A stretch of DNA of 64,000 nt, from the NCBI RefSeq assembly GCF_042643165.1, contig NZ_JBHRSH010000002.1, forward strand, positions 496,001 through 560,000, in the 5' to 3' direction. The notes beneath the pieces were generated by a model. That model was not told where the DNA came from, searched no databases, and saw nothing but the letters and a program-made list of their open reading frames with translations. Position numbers and translations under genes: made by a program. Source of the stretch: Hyphococcus aureus. Lineage in GTDB: Bacteria > Pseudomonadota > Alphaproteobacteria > Caulobacterales > Parvularculaceae. Numbering within the stretch: position 1 is the stretch's first letter; each line of letters opens with the position of its first letter. Of this stretch, positions 41,389-49,902 are shown one piece after another.

Positions 41389-42572
41389 TCTTTCCGCTTG
41401 GCGTGAATTTCAAATTCAACACGCGCGGCTAGCGCCACGCCCTCTTCATCGAGCCACGAAGCGTTTTCTCCGAGACCGAAATCAGTTCGGGTCAGATCAG
41501 CGCCGCCAATGGCGCGCGCCTTGTCTTCCTTGAAATCAAGTGTGAAGTTGAGCGTAACCGGCCGCTCTATATCCTTGATGATCAACGTTCCATCGGCGAC
41601 ATACTCGCCATTCCCAAGCGCGCGCACCGAGGAAGTTTCGAATGTCGCCTGCGGATGGTTTTTGACATCAAGCCATTCCGAGCCCGGAAGGTTGGAATCA
41701 CGCAATGAATCGCCCGTAGACGCAGACGCCGTTGAGACGATGACGCGAATTTCAGCGTCGCCCGGATCAGCGGGATCAAACTCTATATCCGCCTGAAAAT
41801 TCCCAAATGAACCCTTGAACTCATTACCGTTTTCAGACCCCACAAAAACCAGCTTGCTTATATCATAGTCGACGATCCAGTTGCCGCCTCCGGCGCCATG
41901 TGTATGCGAATGCGATGCACTAGCCTGCGCCGGCGGCGCGCCGCTGGTTGAAAGATAAAAGAGCGACGCTGCTCCGAGTATTACGAAAACTCCTGCAAGC
42001 CCAAACCATGTGCTTCTGCGTTCAGGCGCCATGCTCGCAAAGACACCGTCCTTGTCGATGAAAGCATGTTTCAGCGCCGCGCCCACATGCAGCGCTAAAA
42101 GAGCCAGAATCGCATAGGCAAGCAGTTCGTGACGCTCTTCCATAATATGTTCAACCGCTTCGCGATCAGTAACGCCGCCGAAGAACGGAAGATGGGGTAC
42201 GGGGATGAAACCGAACCATTTGGTCGGAATATCAGTGGGCGAAACCGAGACGATCGCCCAACCGGCGAGCGGAGTTAAAATCATCAACGCATAAAAAAGC
42301 CAGTGCGTTCCGCGCGCGGCGAGCTTTTGCCAGTCTGGCATAGCGGCGGGCAATGCCGGCGTCTTATGTGTAAAACGCCAGCCCAGCCGCAGCAAAGACA
42401 AGACCAGGATCGTCAGCCCGAAGGATTTATGCAGCTGATAGAGATCAAATTTTACTGGCGAAGAATTCGCCAGTCCGTGCATATATTTGCCGCCAATGAT
42501 CTGCCCAATGATGAGCGCGGCAATCGTCCAGTGGAGGATTGCCGCGACTGGGCTGTAACGCACGCCAGCCAA
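41385..42572 (-). CDS. Cytochrome b561 fused to a YceI domain
   Basis: 395 residues. The N-terminal 185 residues are a four-helix di-haem cytochrome b561 (YSPVAAILHWTIAALIIGQI, YQLHKSFGLTILVLSLLRLGWR, RGTHWLFYALMILTPLAGW, RHELLAYAILALLALHVGAALKH). After a fifth hydrophobic segment and a His-rich linker (SHSHTHGAGGG), residues about 230-395 form a YceI lipocalin-like domain, ending AARVEFEIHAKRKD. YceI proteins bind isoprenoid chains, so quinol-electron transfer is plausible. A lipoprotein YceI gene ends 3 bp upstream, so the two are co-transcribed. Confidence 0.9.
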   Translation of the reverse strand: MAGVRYSPVAAILHWTIAALIIGQIIGGKYMHGLANSSPVKFDLYQLHKSFGLTILVLSLLRLGWRFTHKTPALPAAMPDWQKLAARGTHWLFYALMILTPLAGWAIVSVSPTDIPTKWFGFIPVPHLPFFGGVTDREAVEHIMEERHELLAYAILALLALHVGAALKHAFIDKDGVFASMAPERRSTWFGLAGVFVILGAASLFYLSTSGAPPAQASASHSHTHGAGGGNWIVDYDISKLVFVGSENGNEFKGSFGNFQADIEFDPADPGDAEIRVIVSTASASTGDSLRDSNLPGSEWLDVKNHPQATFETSSVRALGNGEYVADGTLIIKDIERPVTLNFTLDFKEDKARAIGGADLTRTDFGLGENASWLDEEGVALAARVEFEIHAKRKD

Positions 42573-42575
42573 GAT

Positions 42576-43253
42576 TTACTCGCTCGCAGGAGCAGGCATT
42601 TCCCACTCGGTTTCGATGACTACATTAACTTCATCGCTGACGATGGGAACCAGGAAGCCCAGATCAAACTCCGACCGCAAAAGTTTTGCCTTACCTGAAA
42701 AGCCAAGCTTGTATTTATTGCCGCGTTCGTCATAGGCGCCTTTGTGAAACACCACTTCGAGAGTCACCGGCTTGGTGACGCCTTTCATTGTCAGATCGCC
42801 AGTGACCTTGCCGGTGTTGGCGCCGGTTTTTTCCACGCTGGTGCTAACAAATGTAATTTCGGGATAATTAGCCGTGTCGAAAAAGCGCTCACCATTCAGG
42901 TGCCCGTCAAATTCCTCAACGCCGCTATCAATAGATGTCGTATCAATCGTGATGTTGACGCTGGAATTTTCAGGCGCCTCGGCGTCCCAGTTCAGCGTCC
43001 CGGTCCAATCGTTCCAGCGCAGCCACGGATTGGAATAACCTTGGTGGAAATAGGAAAAAGTGATGTAGCGGTGCTTGTAGTCCGGCTCATAAGCGCCAGA
43101 GATCGCTTCGAATTCAGCAGCGTCTGCGTCCTGTTGCGCACTCGCCGTCTCATTAGCCGCCACCTCGCTCGCGCTCTGGCTGTCGGCGGATTGTCCGCAG
43201 GCCGCAAGAGCAAGCGTCGCGGCAGAAGCAAGGGCAAATTCTCTCAACATCAT
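42576..43253 (-). CDS. YceI-family lipoprotein
   Basis: 225 residues. Lipobox TLALAAC and an Ala/Ser/Glu linker precede the YceI fold (ISGAYEPDYKHRYITFSYFHQGYSNPW, NSSVNITIDTTSIDSGVEEFDGHL, FFDTANYPEITFVSTSVEKTG, VTGDLTMKGVTKPVTLEVVFH). This periplasmic lipocalin-like fold binds polyisoprenoids. Its stop lies 3 bp before the b561-YceI fusion gene, indicating an operon and a shared electron-transfer or lipid-binding role. Start at 43253 or the adjacent ATG at 43250. Confidence 0.9.
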   Translation of the reverse strand: MMLREFALASAATLALAACGQSADSQSASEVAANETASAQQDADAAEFEAISGAYEPDYKHRYITFSYFHQGYSNPWLRWNDWTGTLNWDAEAPENSSVNITIDTTSIDSGVEEFDGHLNGERFFDTANYPEITFVSTSVEKTGANTGKVTGDLTMKGVTKPVTLEVVFHKGAYDERGNKYKLGFSGKAKLLRSEFDLGFLVPIVSDEVNVVIETEWEMPAPASE

Positions 43254-43344
43254 GAAGTCCGTCCTTCTCGTTTTTCAATCATTCCAACGATAAACTATAA
43301 ACTGATCCGTCGCCTTGCGCAGCGGCATCACACAAGCGTGAAGC

Positions 43345-43971
43345 TTATTCGCCCCAGCGGCTGATGATCGCTTTCATATCCGGACGCCCACGCTCTTTGG
43401 GATCTTCTGTTGCGGTTCCAATATAAACGTAGCCTGCGACTTTTTCACCAGGTTCAAGCCCCAAAGCTGCGAGCGCCTTTTCATCAAAGGCATACCATTC
43501 TGTTAGCCATTGCGCGGCGAATCCATAAGCCGAGGCAGCCAGAAGCATATTCTGACAGACCGCCCCGGAGGTCAAAATCTGTTCCCATTCCGGCGTACGA
43601 TGGTTAGGATTAGTGCTGGAAATGACAGCGACAACGACCGGCGCGCGCAGGAACCGGTTACCCTCACATTCTGCTCTCGCCTCGTCTGCTTCAGGTTCAT
43701 TTTCCACAAAAACCTCTTTCAGGGCGAGGCCGAAACGCGCCCGCGCCTCCCCCTCAAACACAATGAAACGAAACGGAACCACGCGGCGGTGATCGGGCGC
43801 ACGGGCGGCGATAGTCAGAATATCCTGCAACTGCTCCGCGTCCGGTCCTGGCCCGGTGAGGAAATCGGCCGGTGTTGACCGACGCGTCCGCAACGCTTCC
43901 AGGGTTGCTTGGCTCGGATGCGCCGAGGCCAGAGTCTCACCCAATTCCGGATATTTTATGCCGTCCGCCAT
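43345..43971 (-). CDS. Nitroreductase-family flavoprotein
   Basis: 208 residues. FMN-dependent fold, seen as LEALRTRRSTPADFL (phosphate-binding Arg/Ser), LQDILTIAARAPDHRRVVPFRFIVFEG, and GAVCQNMLLAASAYGFAAQWLTEWYAF. The later EKVAGYVYIGTATEDPKERGRPD is the usual C-terminal flavin contact. It resembles the YdjA subgroup. It probably reduces nitro compounds or quinones with NAD(P)H. It lies 91 bp upstream of the YceI operon in the same direction. Confidence 0.9.
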   Translation of the reverse strand: MADGIKYPELGETLASAHPSQATLEALRTRRSTPADFLTGPGPDAEQLQDILTIAARAPDHRRVVPFRFIVFEGEARARFGLALKEVFVENEPEADEARAECEGNRFLRAPVVVAVISSTNPNHRTPEWEQILTSGAVCQNMLLAASAYGFAAQWLTEWYAFDEKALAALGLEPGEKVAGYVYIGTATEDPKERGRPDMKAIISRWGE

Positions 43972-44111
43972 GCCGCCTTTGCTCTCCTACTTGGCAAATG
44001 AAATGTGCCTGATAAGGAGTAGACGCAACCCCCGCTCATCCACAAGGCCCCTCCTGAAGGCCGGATGATGATAGGGGGAAGTGACTGTTATTAAAGGTGG
44101 GAAACCTATTC

Positions 44112-46325
44112 ATGGCTGGGGCGATTGCCGCATCGGCGGACGGATTTTTAACACGGCTTCAGGCGGGGCGACTGCCCGCACCGCTAGCGGAAACAACTCT
44201 TGCGGACGCCGGGATGACCGCACGCGACTTAGCTGCTCTGTTCGAGAGCCAGCTTACAAGCCGCCGCCTCGACCTTGAAGCGCGCAGGCTTGGCGCGGAA
44301 AAACGCGGGTTCTACTCCATCGGCTCCTCCGGCCATGAAGGCAACGCCGCCGTTGCGCGCGCTTTCCGGATCGATGACCTGGCGTTTCTGCATTACCGTT
44401 CCGGCGCATTTTATGTGGAACGCGCGTCGAAACTGCCGGGCCAAAACCCCATCTGGAACATGGCGTTATCCTTCGTCGCTTCCTCGGAAGACCCGATTTC
44501 GGGCGGGCGCCACAAGGTTATCGGTTCGAAGCCGCTTTTCATTCCGCCGCAAACATCCACCATCGCCTCACACCTGCCCAAGGCCATGGGCGCGGCCTTT
44601 TCCATCGCCCTGTCACGCACGCACAGGCGGCCAAACCCCGAACTGCCGCGCGACAGCGTTGTCCTTTGTTCCTTCGGCGACGCCTCGGCGAACCACTCAA
44701 CAGCCGTTGGAGCTATCAATGCCGCCGCCCATACGGGCTATCGCGGTCTTCCCCTGCCGCTGGTCTTTGTTTGCGAGGACAATGGCATCGGCATTTCGGT
44801 GAAGACGCCCGAGGACTGGATCGCCGCCAATTACGGTGCGCGAGCGGGATTGCGTTACATTTTCGGCGATGGGCGCGACGTGGTGGACGCCATGCGCGCG
44901 GCCCGTGCTGCGGAACGCTGCGCCCGGGGCGCTAGGGCGCCTGTCTTTTTGCATTTGCGCACTGTGCGCCTCATGGGCCACGCCGGTTCCGATGTTGAAA
45001 GCACCTATCGCGAGCGCGCTGAAATCGAAAAGGAAGCTGATCAGGACCCGCTGCTTCACACCGCACGCCGCCTCATCGAAGAAGGCGTCATGTCCCTTGA
45101 AGATATCGAAGCTCTTTATACAGATATCGGCGGGCGGGTTTACCGCGCCATGGAGCAAGCAACTACGCGCCCAAAACTCACAAGCGCTTCAGCCGTGACT
45201 GCCTCCCTGCTTCCACCTGCCCGACCTCGGCGCGCGATCCGCCCGGGCAAGACCATGCCGAATGCGCCGGACGACGCCCGCGCCAGAACCGAGCCGCAAC
45301 ATATGTCACGGCTGATCTCGCTTGCCCTCGCCGAGCAGATGGAGCGCGACGAAAATGTCGTGATCTTCGGCGAGGATGTCGCGAAGAAAGGCGGCGTTTA
45401 CGGCGCAACCACACGGCTACAGCCAAAATTCGGGCCGTCGCGTGTGTTTGACACCATTCTCGACGAACAATCCATTCTGGGCATGGCCATTGGTCTCGGT
45501 CATAATGGCTACATCCCTGTGCCCGAGATTCAATTCCTCGCCTATGTACACAACGCCGAGGACCAGTTGCGCGGAGAAGCCGCCTCTCTGTCTTTCTTTT
45601 CCAATGGACAATTTACAAATCCAATGGTGGTGCGCATTGCCGGCCTCGCCTATCAGAAAGGTTTCGGCGGGCACTTCCATAATGACAATTCCGTCGCCAT
45701 CTTCCGCGATATTCCGGGTATCATTCTGGCTTGCCCGTCTTCAGGCGCCGAAGCCGTCAAGATGATGCGCGAGGCGTTCCGGCTTGCGCGCGAAGAAGGC
45801 CGCGTCGTTGTCTTCCTCGAACCCATCGCGCTTTATCCAGTGAAAGATCTGTACGCCGAAGGGGACGGACAGATGACTTCCGTTTTCAACGAGATTGAAG
45901 GCAAGGCCGATTTCGGCGCCGTCAACCAGATTGGCGACGGAACCGATCTCGCCATCGTCACTTATGGCAATGGCGCATGGCTGTCTCAGCGCGCATCGAA
46001 AGCGCTTACTGAGAACGGCGTCTCCGCGCGCATTATCGATCTACGCTGGCTCGCGCCGCTGCCCATGGACGCGATCATCGACGCAATCGGCGCCTGCGAG
46101 AATGTCCTCATCGTCGATGAGTGCCGCAAGTCAGGCTCCGTGAGTGAGGAAATCATTGCGCAGTTCGCCGACCGCGGAGTTTCCCGCAATCTCTCTCGCA
46201 TTACCGGCGTCGACACGTTCATCCCATTAGGGCCCGCCGCCGATACAGTGCTGATCAGCGAGGCCGATATCGTCCATGCGGCGCTTGCGCTGACAGGTAA
46301 GACAAACAAACGAGCCGCGGAATGA
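44112..46325 (+). CDS. Fused E1 alpha/beta 2-oxoacid dehydrogenase (thiamine diphosphate)
   Basis: 737 residues joining both halves of the E1 heterotetramer in one chain. The alpha half (about 1-385) has the thiamine diphosphate motif GDASANHSTAVGAINAA...EDNGIGIS and HAGSDVESTYR. The beta half (from about 400) has IFGEDVAKKGGVYGATTRLQPKFGPSRVFDTIL, GIILACPSSGAEAVKMM and VDECRKSGSVSEEI. Branched-chain 2-oxoacid dehydrogenase is the closest type, but substrate cannot be assigned. No E2 or E3 gene is adjacent. It overlaps the acyltransferase gene by 4 bp (ATGA). A GTG start at 44097 is an alternative. Confidence 0.88.
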   Translation: MAGAIAASADGFLTRLQAGRLPAPLAETTLADAGMTARDLAALFESQLTSRRLDLEARRLGAEKRGFYSIGSSGHEGNAAVARAFRIDDLAFLHYRSGAFYVERASKLPGQNPIWNMALSFVASSEDPISGGRHKVIGSKPLFIPPQTSTIASHLPKAMGAAFSIALSRTHRRPNPELPRDSVVLCSFGDASANHSTAVGAINAAAHTGYRGLPLPLVFVCEDNGIGISVKTPEDWIAANYGARAGLRYIFGDGRDVVDAMRAARAAERCARGARAPVFLHLRTVRLMGHAGSDVESTYRERAEIEKEADQDPLLHTARRLIEEGVMSLEDIEALYTDIGGRVYRAMEQATTRPKLTSASAVTASLLPPARPRRAIRPGKTMPNAPDDARARTEPQHMSRLISLALAEQMERDENVVIFGEDVAKKGGVYGATTRLQPKFGPSRVFDTILDEQSILGMAIGLGHNGYIPVPEIQFLAYVHNAEDQLRGEAASLSFFSNGQFTNPMVVRIAGLAYQKGFGGHFHNDNSVAIFRDIPGIILACPSSGAEAVKMMREAFRLAREEGRVVVFLEPIALYPVKDLYAEGDGQMTSVFNEIEGKADFGAVNQIGDGTDLAIVTYGNGAWLSQRASKALTENGVSARIIDLRWLAPLPMDAIIDAIGACENVLIVDECRKSGSVSEEIIAQFADRGVSRNLSRITGVDTFIPLGPAADTVLISEADIVHAALALTGKTNKRAAE

Positions 46326-47350
46326 AAAAGTCAGCCGTCGTTATTTTTCCGGGCCGTGGCACCTACGGCAAGGATGAGTTGGGTTATCTGACGCGCCATC
46401 ACACAGATAAGGCGGCGTTCATCAAGGGCGTCGACGACTGGCGCGAGCGCCAAGACCGCGAGACAGTCTCCGCGCTCGACAACGCGAAAACCTATTCCGC
46501 TGCGAAACATGCGTCTTCGATCAACGCCTCGGCGCTGATCTATACATGCGCGCTTGCTGACTTCGCCGCGATCAACCGCGATGAATTCGACATCGCCGCG
46601 GTCTGCGGCAATTCGCTGGGTTGGTATCTGACACTTGCCGGCGCTGGCGCCGTAAACCCTGTGAACGCCATCCGCCTTGTGGACACCATGGGCGCGTTGA
46701 TGGAAACGCAAGGCAAAGGCGGACAACTCATCTATCCATTCGTCGGCGAGGACTGGCGCGAGAGCCGGGCCAACCTCAAAGCCATCAGCGACGCAATTCA
46801 CGCCGGGCGCACGGAAGGGCAAGCATACCTGTCCATTCGCCTCGGCGGCATGGCGGTGCTGGCGGGCGATGACGCGGGCATGGCTGCCATGGAGCGCGTC
46901 TTGCCGCAGGCTGAAGGGCGTTATCCTTTCCGGCTGGCGCGTCACGCGGCGTTCCACACACCGCTTCTCAGTCATGTTTCAGATGCAGCCTTCAACACGC
47001 TAGAACCCGAAATTTTCCAGTCGCCGAATCTGCCAATGATCGACGGGCGCGGTGCAATCTGGTCACCTCATGCAAGCGACCTCGGCGCACTTTATAACTA
47101 CACCTTCGGTCATCAGATCATAGAAACTTACGACTTCTCCAAATCCATCGAAGTCGCAGTGAAGGAATTCGCGCCGGACAAACTGATCCTCGCCGGGCCC
47201 GGAGCAACACTTGGCGCACCCATCGCGCAGGAACTGATACGGCATGAATGGCTAGGCTTATCTTCCAAGGCCGACTTCTCGGCGATGCAGAAAGAAGACC
47301 CATTCCTAATCGCCATGGGCCGCGCGGATCAACGAGCACTGGCGGTTTAA
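46322..47350 (+). CDS. Malonyl-CoA:ACP transacylase-like acyltransferase
   Basis: 342 residues. FabD-like fold with an opening VVIFPGRGTYGKDEL in place of FxxxGQG. The nucleophile is in AAVCGNSLGWY (Ser98; GNSLG instead of GHSLG), and the catalytic His in RHAAFHTPLLS. The Arg of the acyl site is less clear. These enzymes move acyl groups from CoA to carrier protein. The 4-bp overlap with the fused E1 gene suggests a joint pathway, such as making a branched acyl starter, but no carrier protein or ketosynthase is present. FabD itself is probably elsewhere. Confidence 0.8.
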   Translation: MKKSAVVIFPGRGTYGKDELGYLTRHHTDKAAFIKGVDDWRERQDRETVSALDNAKTYSAAKHASSINASALIYTCALADFAAINRDEFDIAAVCGNSLGWYLTLAGAGAVNPVNAIRLVDTMGALMETQGKGGQLIYPFVGEDWRESRANLKAISDAIHAGRTEGQAYLSIRLGGMAVLAGDDAGMAAMERVLPQAEGRYPFRLARHAAFHTPLLSHVSDAAFNTLEPEIFQSPNLPMIDGRGAIWSPHASDLGALYNYTFGHQIIETYDFSKSIEVAVKEFAPDKLILAGPGATLGAPIAQELIRHEWLGLSSKADFSAMQKEDPFLIAMGRADQRALAV

Positions 47351-47359
47351 CGCTGTTGC

Positions 47360-48430
47360 TTACTGCGCCGGCGATCCCATGCTGTCAGGGTCTACGCCGA
47401 TCGCCTCCATGCGTTCACGCCATTTTTTATAGGCGAGCGCTCGCATGTCTTCGACTTTGTCATACTCGTCAGTGATCTCGAGACCAATCAGCGTTTCAAC
47501 GACGTCTTCAAGTGTGACAAGGCCCTGCACCGAACCATATTCATCGACCAGCACTGCGATATGGCTTTTCTCATGCATCAGTTGATCGAATACCTCCGAT
47601 GCGGAGAGCCTGTCAGTTAGGATGAGAATATCGCGCCGGAACTCCGAGAGCAGCGCCTCGAAGCGATCTTTCGCCTGCGCCACCAGAAGATCGGATTTGA
47701 TGACAAACCCGACCACATCGTCTGTCCCTTTTTCGTAAACGGGAATACGCGAAAACGGTTTGTCGGCGTGTTTTGAGAAAAACTCCCCGACTGTCATCGC
47801 CGCCGGGGCCGAGAAGATCACAGAACGCGGGGTCATGATGTCCCGCGCCGAAAGGAGTTTGAGGCGCATCAGATTCTGGACGATCTTGAGCTCCTTTTTC
47901 TCAAGCAGCCCTTCCCGCGCGCCGATCTCGGCCATCGCTTCCATCTCGTCGCGGCTGAAAGATGACGCACCGGCGTTGCCGCGCGCGAGCAGCCGCGTCA
48001 GCTTTTCGGAAAGCCAGACAAAGGGAAACAAGAGCACCGTGAGCCATGAAATCAACCGGCCGAATAGCGGGGCCAACGCCTGCCAGTATGTCGCCCCGAG
48101 CGTTTTCGGGATGATTTCGGAAAAGATCAGGATCAGGAGCGTCAAAACGCCTGACGTGACCCCGAGATAGGCGCTGCCGAAGACCTTGGTGGCCTGGGCG
48201 CCGACACCCGCGGCGCCGACTGTGTGCGCTATTGTGTTAGCCGTCAGGATAGCCGCCAGTGGCCGGTCGAGATTGTCTTTTAACCGCTGAAGCGATCTGG
48301 CGCCCCGCGCACCCCTGCGTTCCAGCATCTTGATGTAAGAAGGCCTCACAGAGAGTAGTACGGCCTCAGCGATGGAACAGAAAAACGAAACCAGAATGGC
48401 GAGAAGAAGATAGAAAATAAGCAGCGTCAT
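47360..48430 (-). CDS. CNNM/CorB-type membrane protein with CBS pair
   Basis: 356 residues. N-terminal DUF21 with four hydrophobic segments (LLIFYLLLAILVSFFCSIAEAVLLS at the start; VTSGVLTLLILIFSEIIPKTLGA) and a cytoplasmic CBS pair (LKLLSARDIMTPRSVIFSAP; SASEVFDQLMHEKSHIAVLVDEYGSVQGLVTLEDVVETLIG). The family exports or senses Mg2+ and related cations, and was formerly called hemolysin-like. The usual CorC_HlyC C-terminal domain is missing; it ends soon after the CBS pair. Direction is opposite to the acyltransferase gene. Confidence 0.9.
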   Translation of the reverse strand: MTLLIFYLLLAILVSFFCSIAEAVLLSVRPSYIKMLERRGARGARSLQRLKDNLDRPLAAILTANTIAHTVGAAGVGAQATKVFGSAYLGVTSGVLTLLILIFSEIIPKTLGATYWQALAPLFGRLISWLTVLLFPFVWLSEKLTRLLARGNAGASSFSRDEMEAMAEIGAREGLLEKKELKIVQNLMRLKLLSARDIMTPRSVIFSAPAAMTVGEFFSKHADKPFSRIPVYEKGTDDVVGFVIKSDLLVAQAKDRFEALLSEFRRDILILTDRLSASEVFDQLMHEKSHIAVLVDEYGSVQGLVTLEDVVETLIGLEITDEYDKVEDMRALAYKKWRERMEAIGVDPDSMGSPAQ

Positions 48431-48514
48431 TCAGGCATGGTACCATATTTTACTTGCAAGATGGCTAGAATGATCGCCAAAACAGCTGGCGCAGGTCAAC
48501 AACACGCCGTGCGC

Positions 48515-49216
48515 CTATTCCTCTCCGATCTTCGCAAAGCTTTCCGGGTCATTAATAACGATGACGCCGCCCTCCTGACGCACGAGGCCTTCCGCCTCCC
48601 ACAGCTTCAACTGGCGGTTGACGTTTTCGCGCATCAGCCCCGCATGGGCGCCGAGATTGCCCTGGCTCAGCTTCATGTCGATATGGAGCGCACCGTCATC
48701 ATCATGATGGCCGTAATGCTCGCCTATACGCATCAGCGCACGGGCGAGCCGCGGCCCCGCGGGCAGCGTCGCAATGTCTTCCAGCAGGAAATTGGTGTGG
48801 CGCAGCCTGAGGCAAAGGGCGGAGATAATCTGCAGGGCGACGCCGGGATTACGATCGAGAAAGTCGAGAACATCCCGGCGATAAAGCCGAAGCGCCCGCG
48901 TTTCCTGTAACGCGGTCGCTGTCGCCGACCGCTCGCCGCCGTCAAACACGCCGAGTTCTCCCAGAACCTCGTTCTCGCCCATAAAGGCGAGCACGGTTTC
49001 CTTGCCGGCGTCAGAATAGGACGAGATTTTCACCCGGCCCGACAGGATGATGTAGAGGCAGTCGCTGTCGTCGCCCTGTGCGAAAATCTGCTTTCGCGCC
49101 CCGAACACAACCGGCTGCGCATGGTCGAGCAGCCCTTTCAGATTGTCCTCTGAAATGGCTTCGAAAAAGGGATGCCGTTTTAGCTCCCAGATCAGTCCTG
49201 TGGCGGCGCCGCGCAT
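48515..49216 (-). CDS. CRP-family transcription regulator (predicted cAMP-responsive)
   Basis: 233 residues. The N-terminal cyclic-nucleotide domain keeps the phosphate-binding cassette GELGVFDGGERSATA (E87, R96, S97), matching the cAMP contacts of E. coli CRP. The C-terminal helix-turn-helix has LMRENVNRQL, where R196, E197 and R201 match R180, E181 and R185 of CRP, the residues that read TGTGA. No Fnr-type cysteine cluster is visible. Upstream on the same strand lie two small-peptide genes with TGTGA-N6-TCACA boxes and a CHASE2 nucleotide cyclase. It is therefore the likely cAMP receptor of this locus; a global role is equally possible. Confidence 0.9.
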   Translation of the reverse strand: MRGAATGLIWELKRHPFFEAISEDNLKGLLDHAQPVVFGARKQIFAQGDDSDCLYIILSGRVKISSYSDAGKETVLAFMGENEVLGELGVFDGGERSATATALQETRALRLYRRDVLDFLDRNPGVALQIISALCLRLRHTNFLLEDIATLPAGPRLARALMRIGEHYGHHDDDGALHIDMKLSQGNLGAHAGLMRENVNRQLKLWEAEGLVRQEGGVIVINDPESFAKIGEE

Positions 49217-49296
49217 AACACCCGCGCTTGTCTAGTTCCCGTTGCGCCAAGTCTAGTGAAAATTCGGAGAATTGTCCCCTTTATGGGTTGAAAGCT

Positions 49297-49328
49297 GGCG
49301 CGTCCTCTCCCCCAGGCGAGGACGCGCC
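49297..49328. repeat. Hairpin downstream of peptide gene 1
   Basis: GGCGCGTCCTC (49297-49307) and GAGGACGCGCC (49318-49328) form an 11-bp stem around a 10-nt loop. A related hairpin (49612-49641) follows peptide gene 2; both share a CTCTCCCCC run. There is no U-tract, so termination is uncertain. It lies 52 bp past the peptide stop. Confidence 0.6.
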
Positions 49329-49379
49329 GCTCTCAGATTGAGCCGGTGCGGGGCATGCGCCGGCTCTGTGGGCTCCGTT

Positions 49380-49466
49380 TTAGCGGTTCGCTGTGAAAAG
49401 GCTGGAAAGCCCAAGCGCCGCATTTGTGCCGATAAAACCGATCAAGATAATTTCCACGATACCCAT
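49380..49466 (-). CDS. 28-residue hydrophobic peptide, copy 1
   Basis: ATG at 49466-49464, TAA at 49382-49380, with GGAGAGAG upstream. The first 13 residues are MGIVEIILIGFIG, and the rest reads TNAALGLSSLFTANR. This is identical or similar to copy 2 (49670-49756) at 20 of 28 positions or better, with changes mostly at T/L14, A/V16, A/T17, F/V24, A/V26 and N/G27. One short membrane helix with a single Glu5 and a C-terminal Arg is predicted. A TGTGA-N6-TCACA box lies 85 bp upstream. No known family is recognised. Conservation of the reading frame between copies, while flanks diverge, argues that it is translated. Confidence 0.75.
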   Translation of the reverse strand: MGIVEIILIGFIGTNAALGLSSLFTANR

Positions 49467-49516
49467 AACGCTCTCTCCTCTTTCCCTGCCGGCCTTTTTC
49501 GTCCGCCGATGTTTGA

Positions 49517-49561
49517 AGGGTAGAACCGTCCTTCCTTTCGCGCTGTGATGGCCGTCACAGC
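49517..49561 (-). promoter_or_regulatory. CRP-type box and candidate -10 of peptide gene 1
   Basis: GCTGTGATGGCCGTCACAGC (49542-49561) contains TGTGA-N6-TCACA, the classical cAMP-CRP consensus, in a near-perfect dyad. TACCCT at 49522-49517 fits a -10 whose first base is 29.5 bp from the box centre. That places the box near -41.5, the class II activator position. Copy 2 repeats this geometry exactly. Confidence 0.72.
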
Positions 49562-49611
49562 TTGTGTTTCTTTATCTAAGCCTATGTAATTTCTATTTTT
49601 TTGAGAGTTTC

Positions 49612-49641
49612 GGCGCGCCCTCTCCCCCGATCGGGCGCGCC
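49612..49641. repeat. Hairpin downstream of peptide gene 2
   Basis: GGCGCGCCC (49612-49620) and GGGCGCGCC (49633-49641) pair around a 12-nt loop; one more C-G pair extends the stem. It lies 29 bp past the stop of peptide gene 2 and upstream of the CRP box of copy 1. No U-tract follows on the minus strand. Confidence 0.6.
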
Positions 49642-49669
49642 GCTCTCTCCCTGCCGCGTGGCGCAGGTG

Positions 49670-49756
49670 TTAGCGGCCAACCGTAACGAGGCTCGACAGG
49701 CCGAGCGTGACGTTGAGGCCGATGAAACCGATCAGGATGATTTCCACGATACCCAT
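49670..49756 (-). CDS. 28-residue hydrophobic peptide, copy 2
   Basis: ATG at 49756-49754, TAA at 49672-49670, with AGGAGAGAG upstream. It begins with the same 13 residues (MGIVEIILIGFIG) and continues LNVTLGLSSLVTVGR. Many differences from copy 1 within the shared part are at third codon positions (for example ATT/ATC and TTG/CTG), as expected for selection on the peptide. It is 147 bp downstream of the cyclase stop on the same strand and has its own CRP-type box. Predicted to be a single membrane helix; function unknown. Confidence 0.75.
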   Translation of the reverse strand: MGIVEIILIGFIGLNVTLGLSSLVTVGR

Positions 49757-49809
49757 GATGCTCTCTCCTATTTCCCTCATTTCGGCCTCTCCCGGCCGCC
49801 GATGAGGAA

Positions 49810-49854
49810 AAGATAAAAGAGCTCCGGATTTCTCGCTGTGATGGCCGTCACAGC
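49810..49854 (-). promoter_or_regulatory. CRP-type box and candidate -10 of peptide gene 2
   Basis: The same 20-bp sequence GCTGTGATGGCCGTCACAGC occurs at 49835-49854, 88 bp before the peptide ATG. TATCTT at 49815-49810 is a -10 candidate with the same 29.5-bp offset from the box centre as in copy 1. Surrounding bases differ between copies, so box and spacing are selectively kept. Confidence 0.72.
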
Positions 49855-49902
49855 TTGATCCGGTTCCTGCATGAATCTGGATTATTTTGAAATTACAGAT
49901 AG

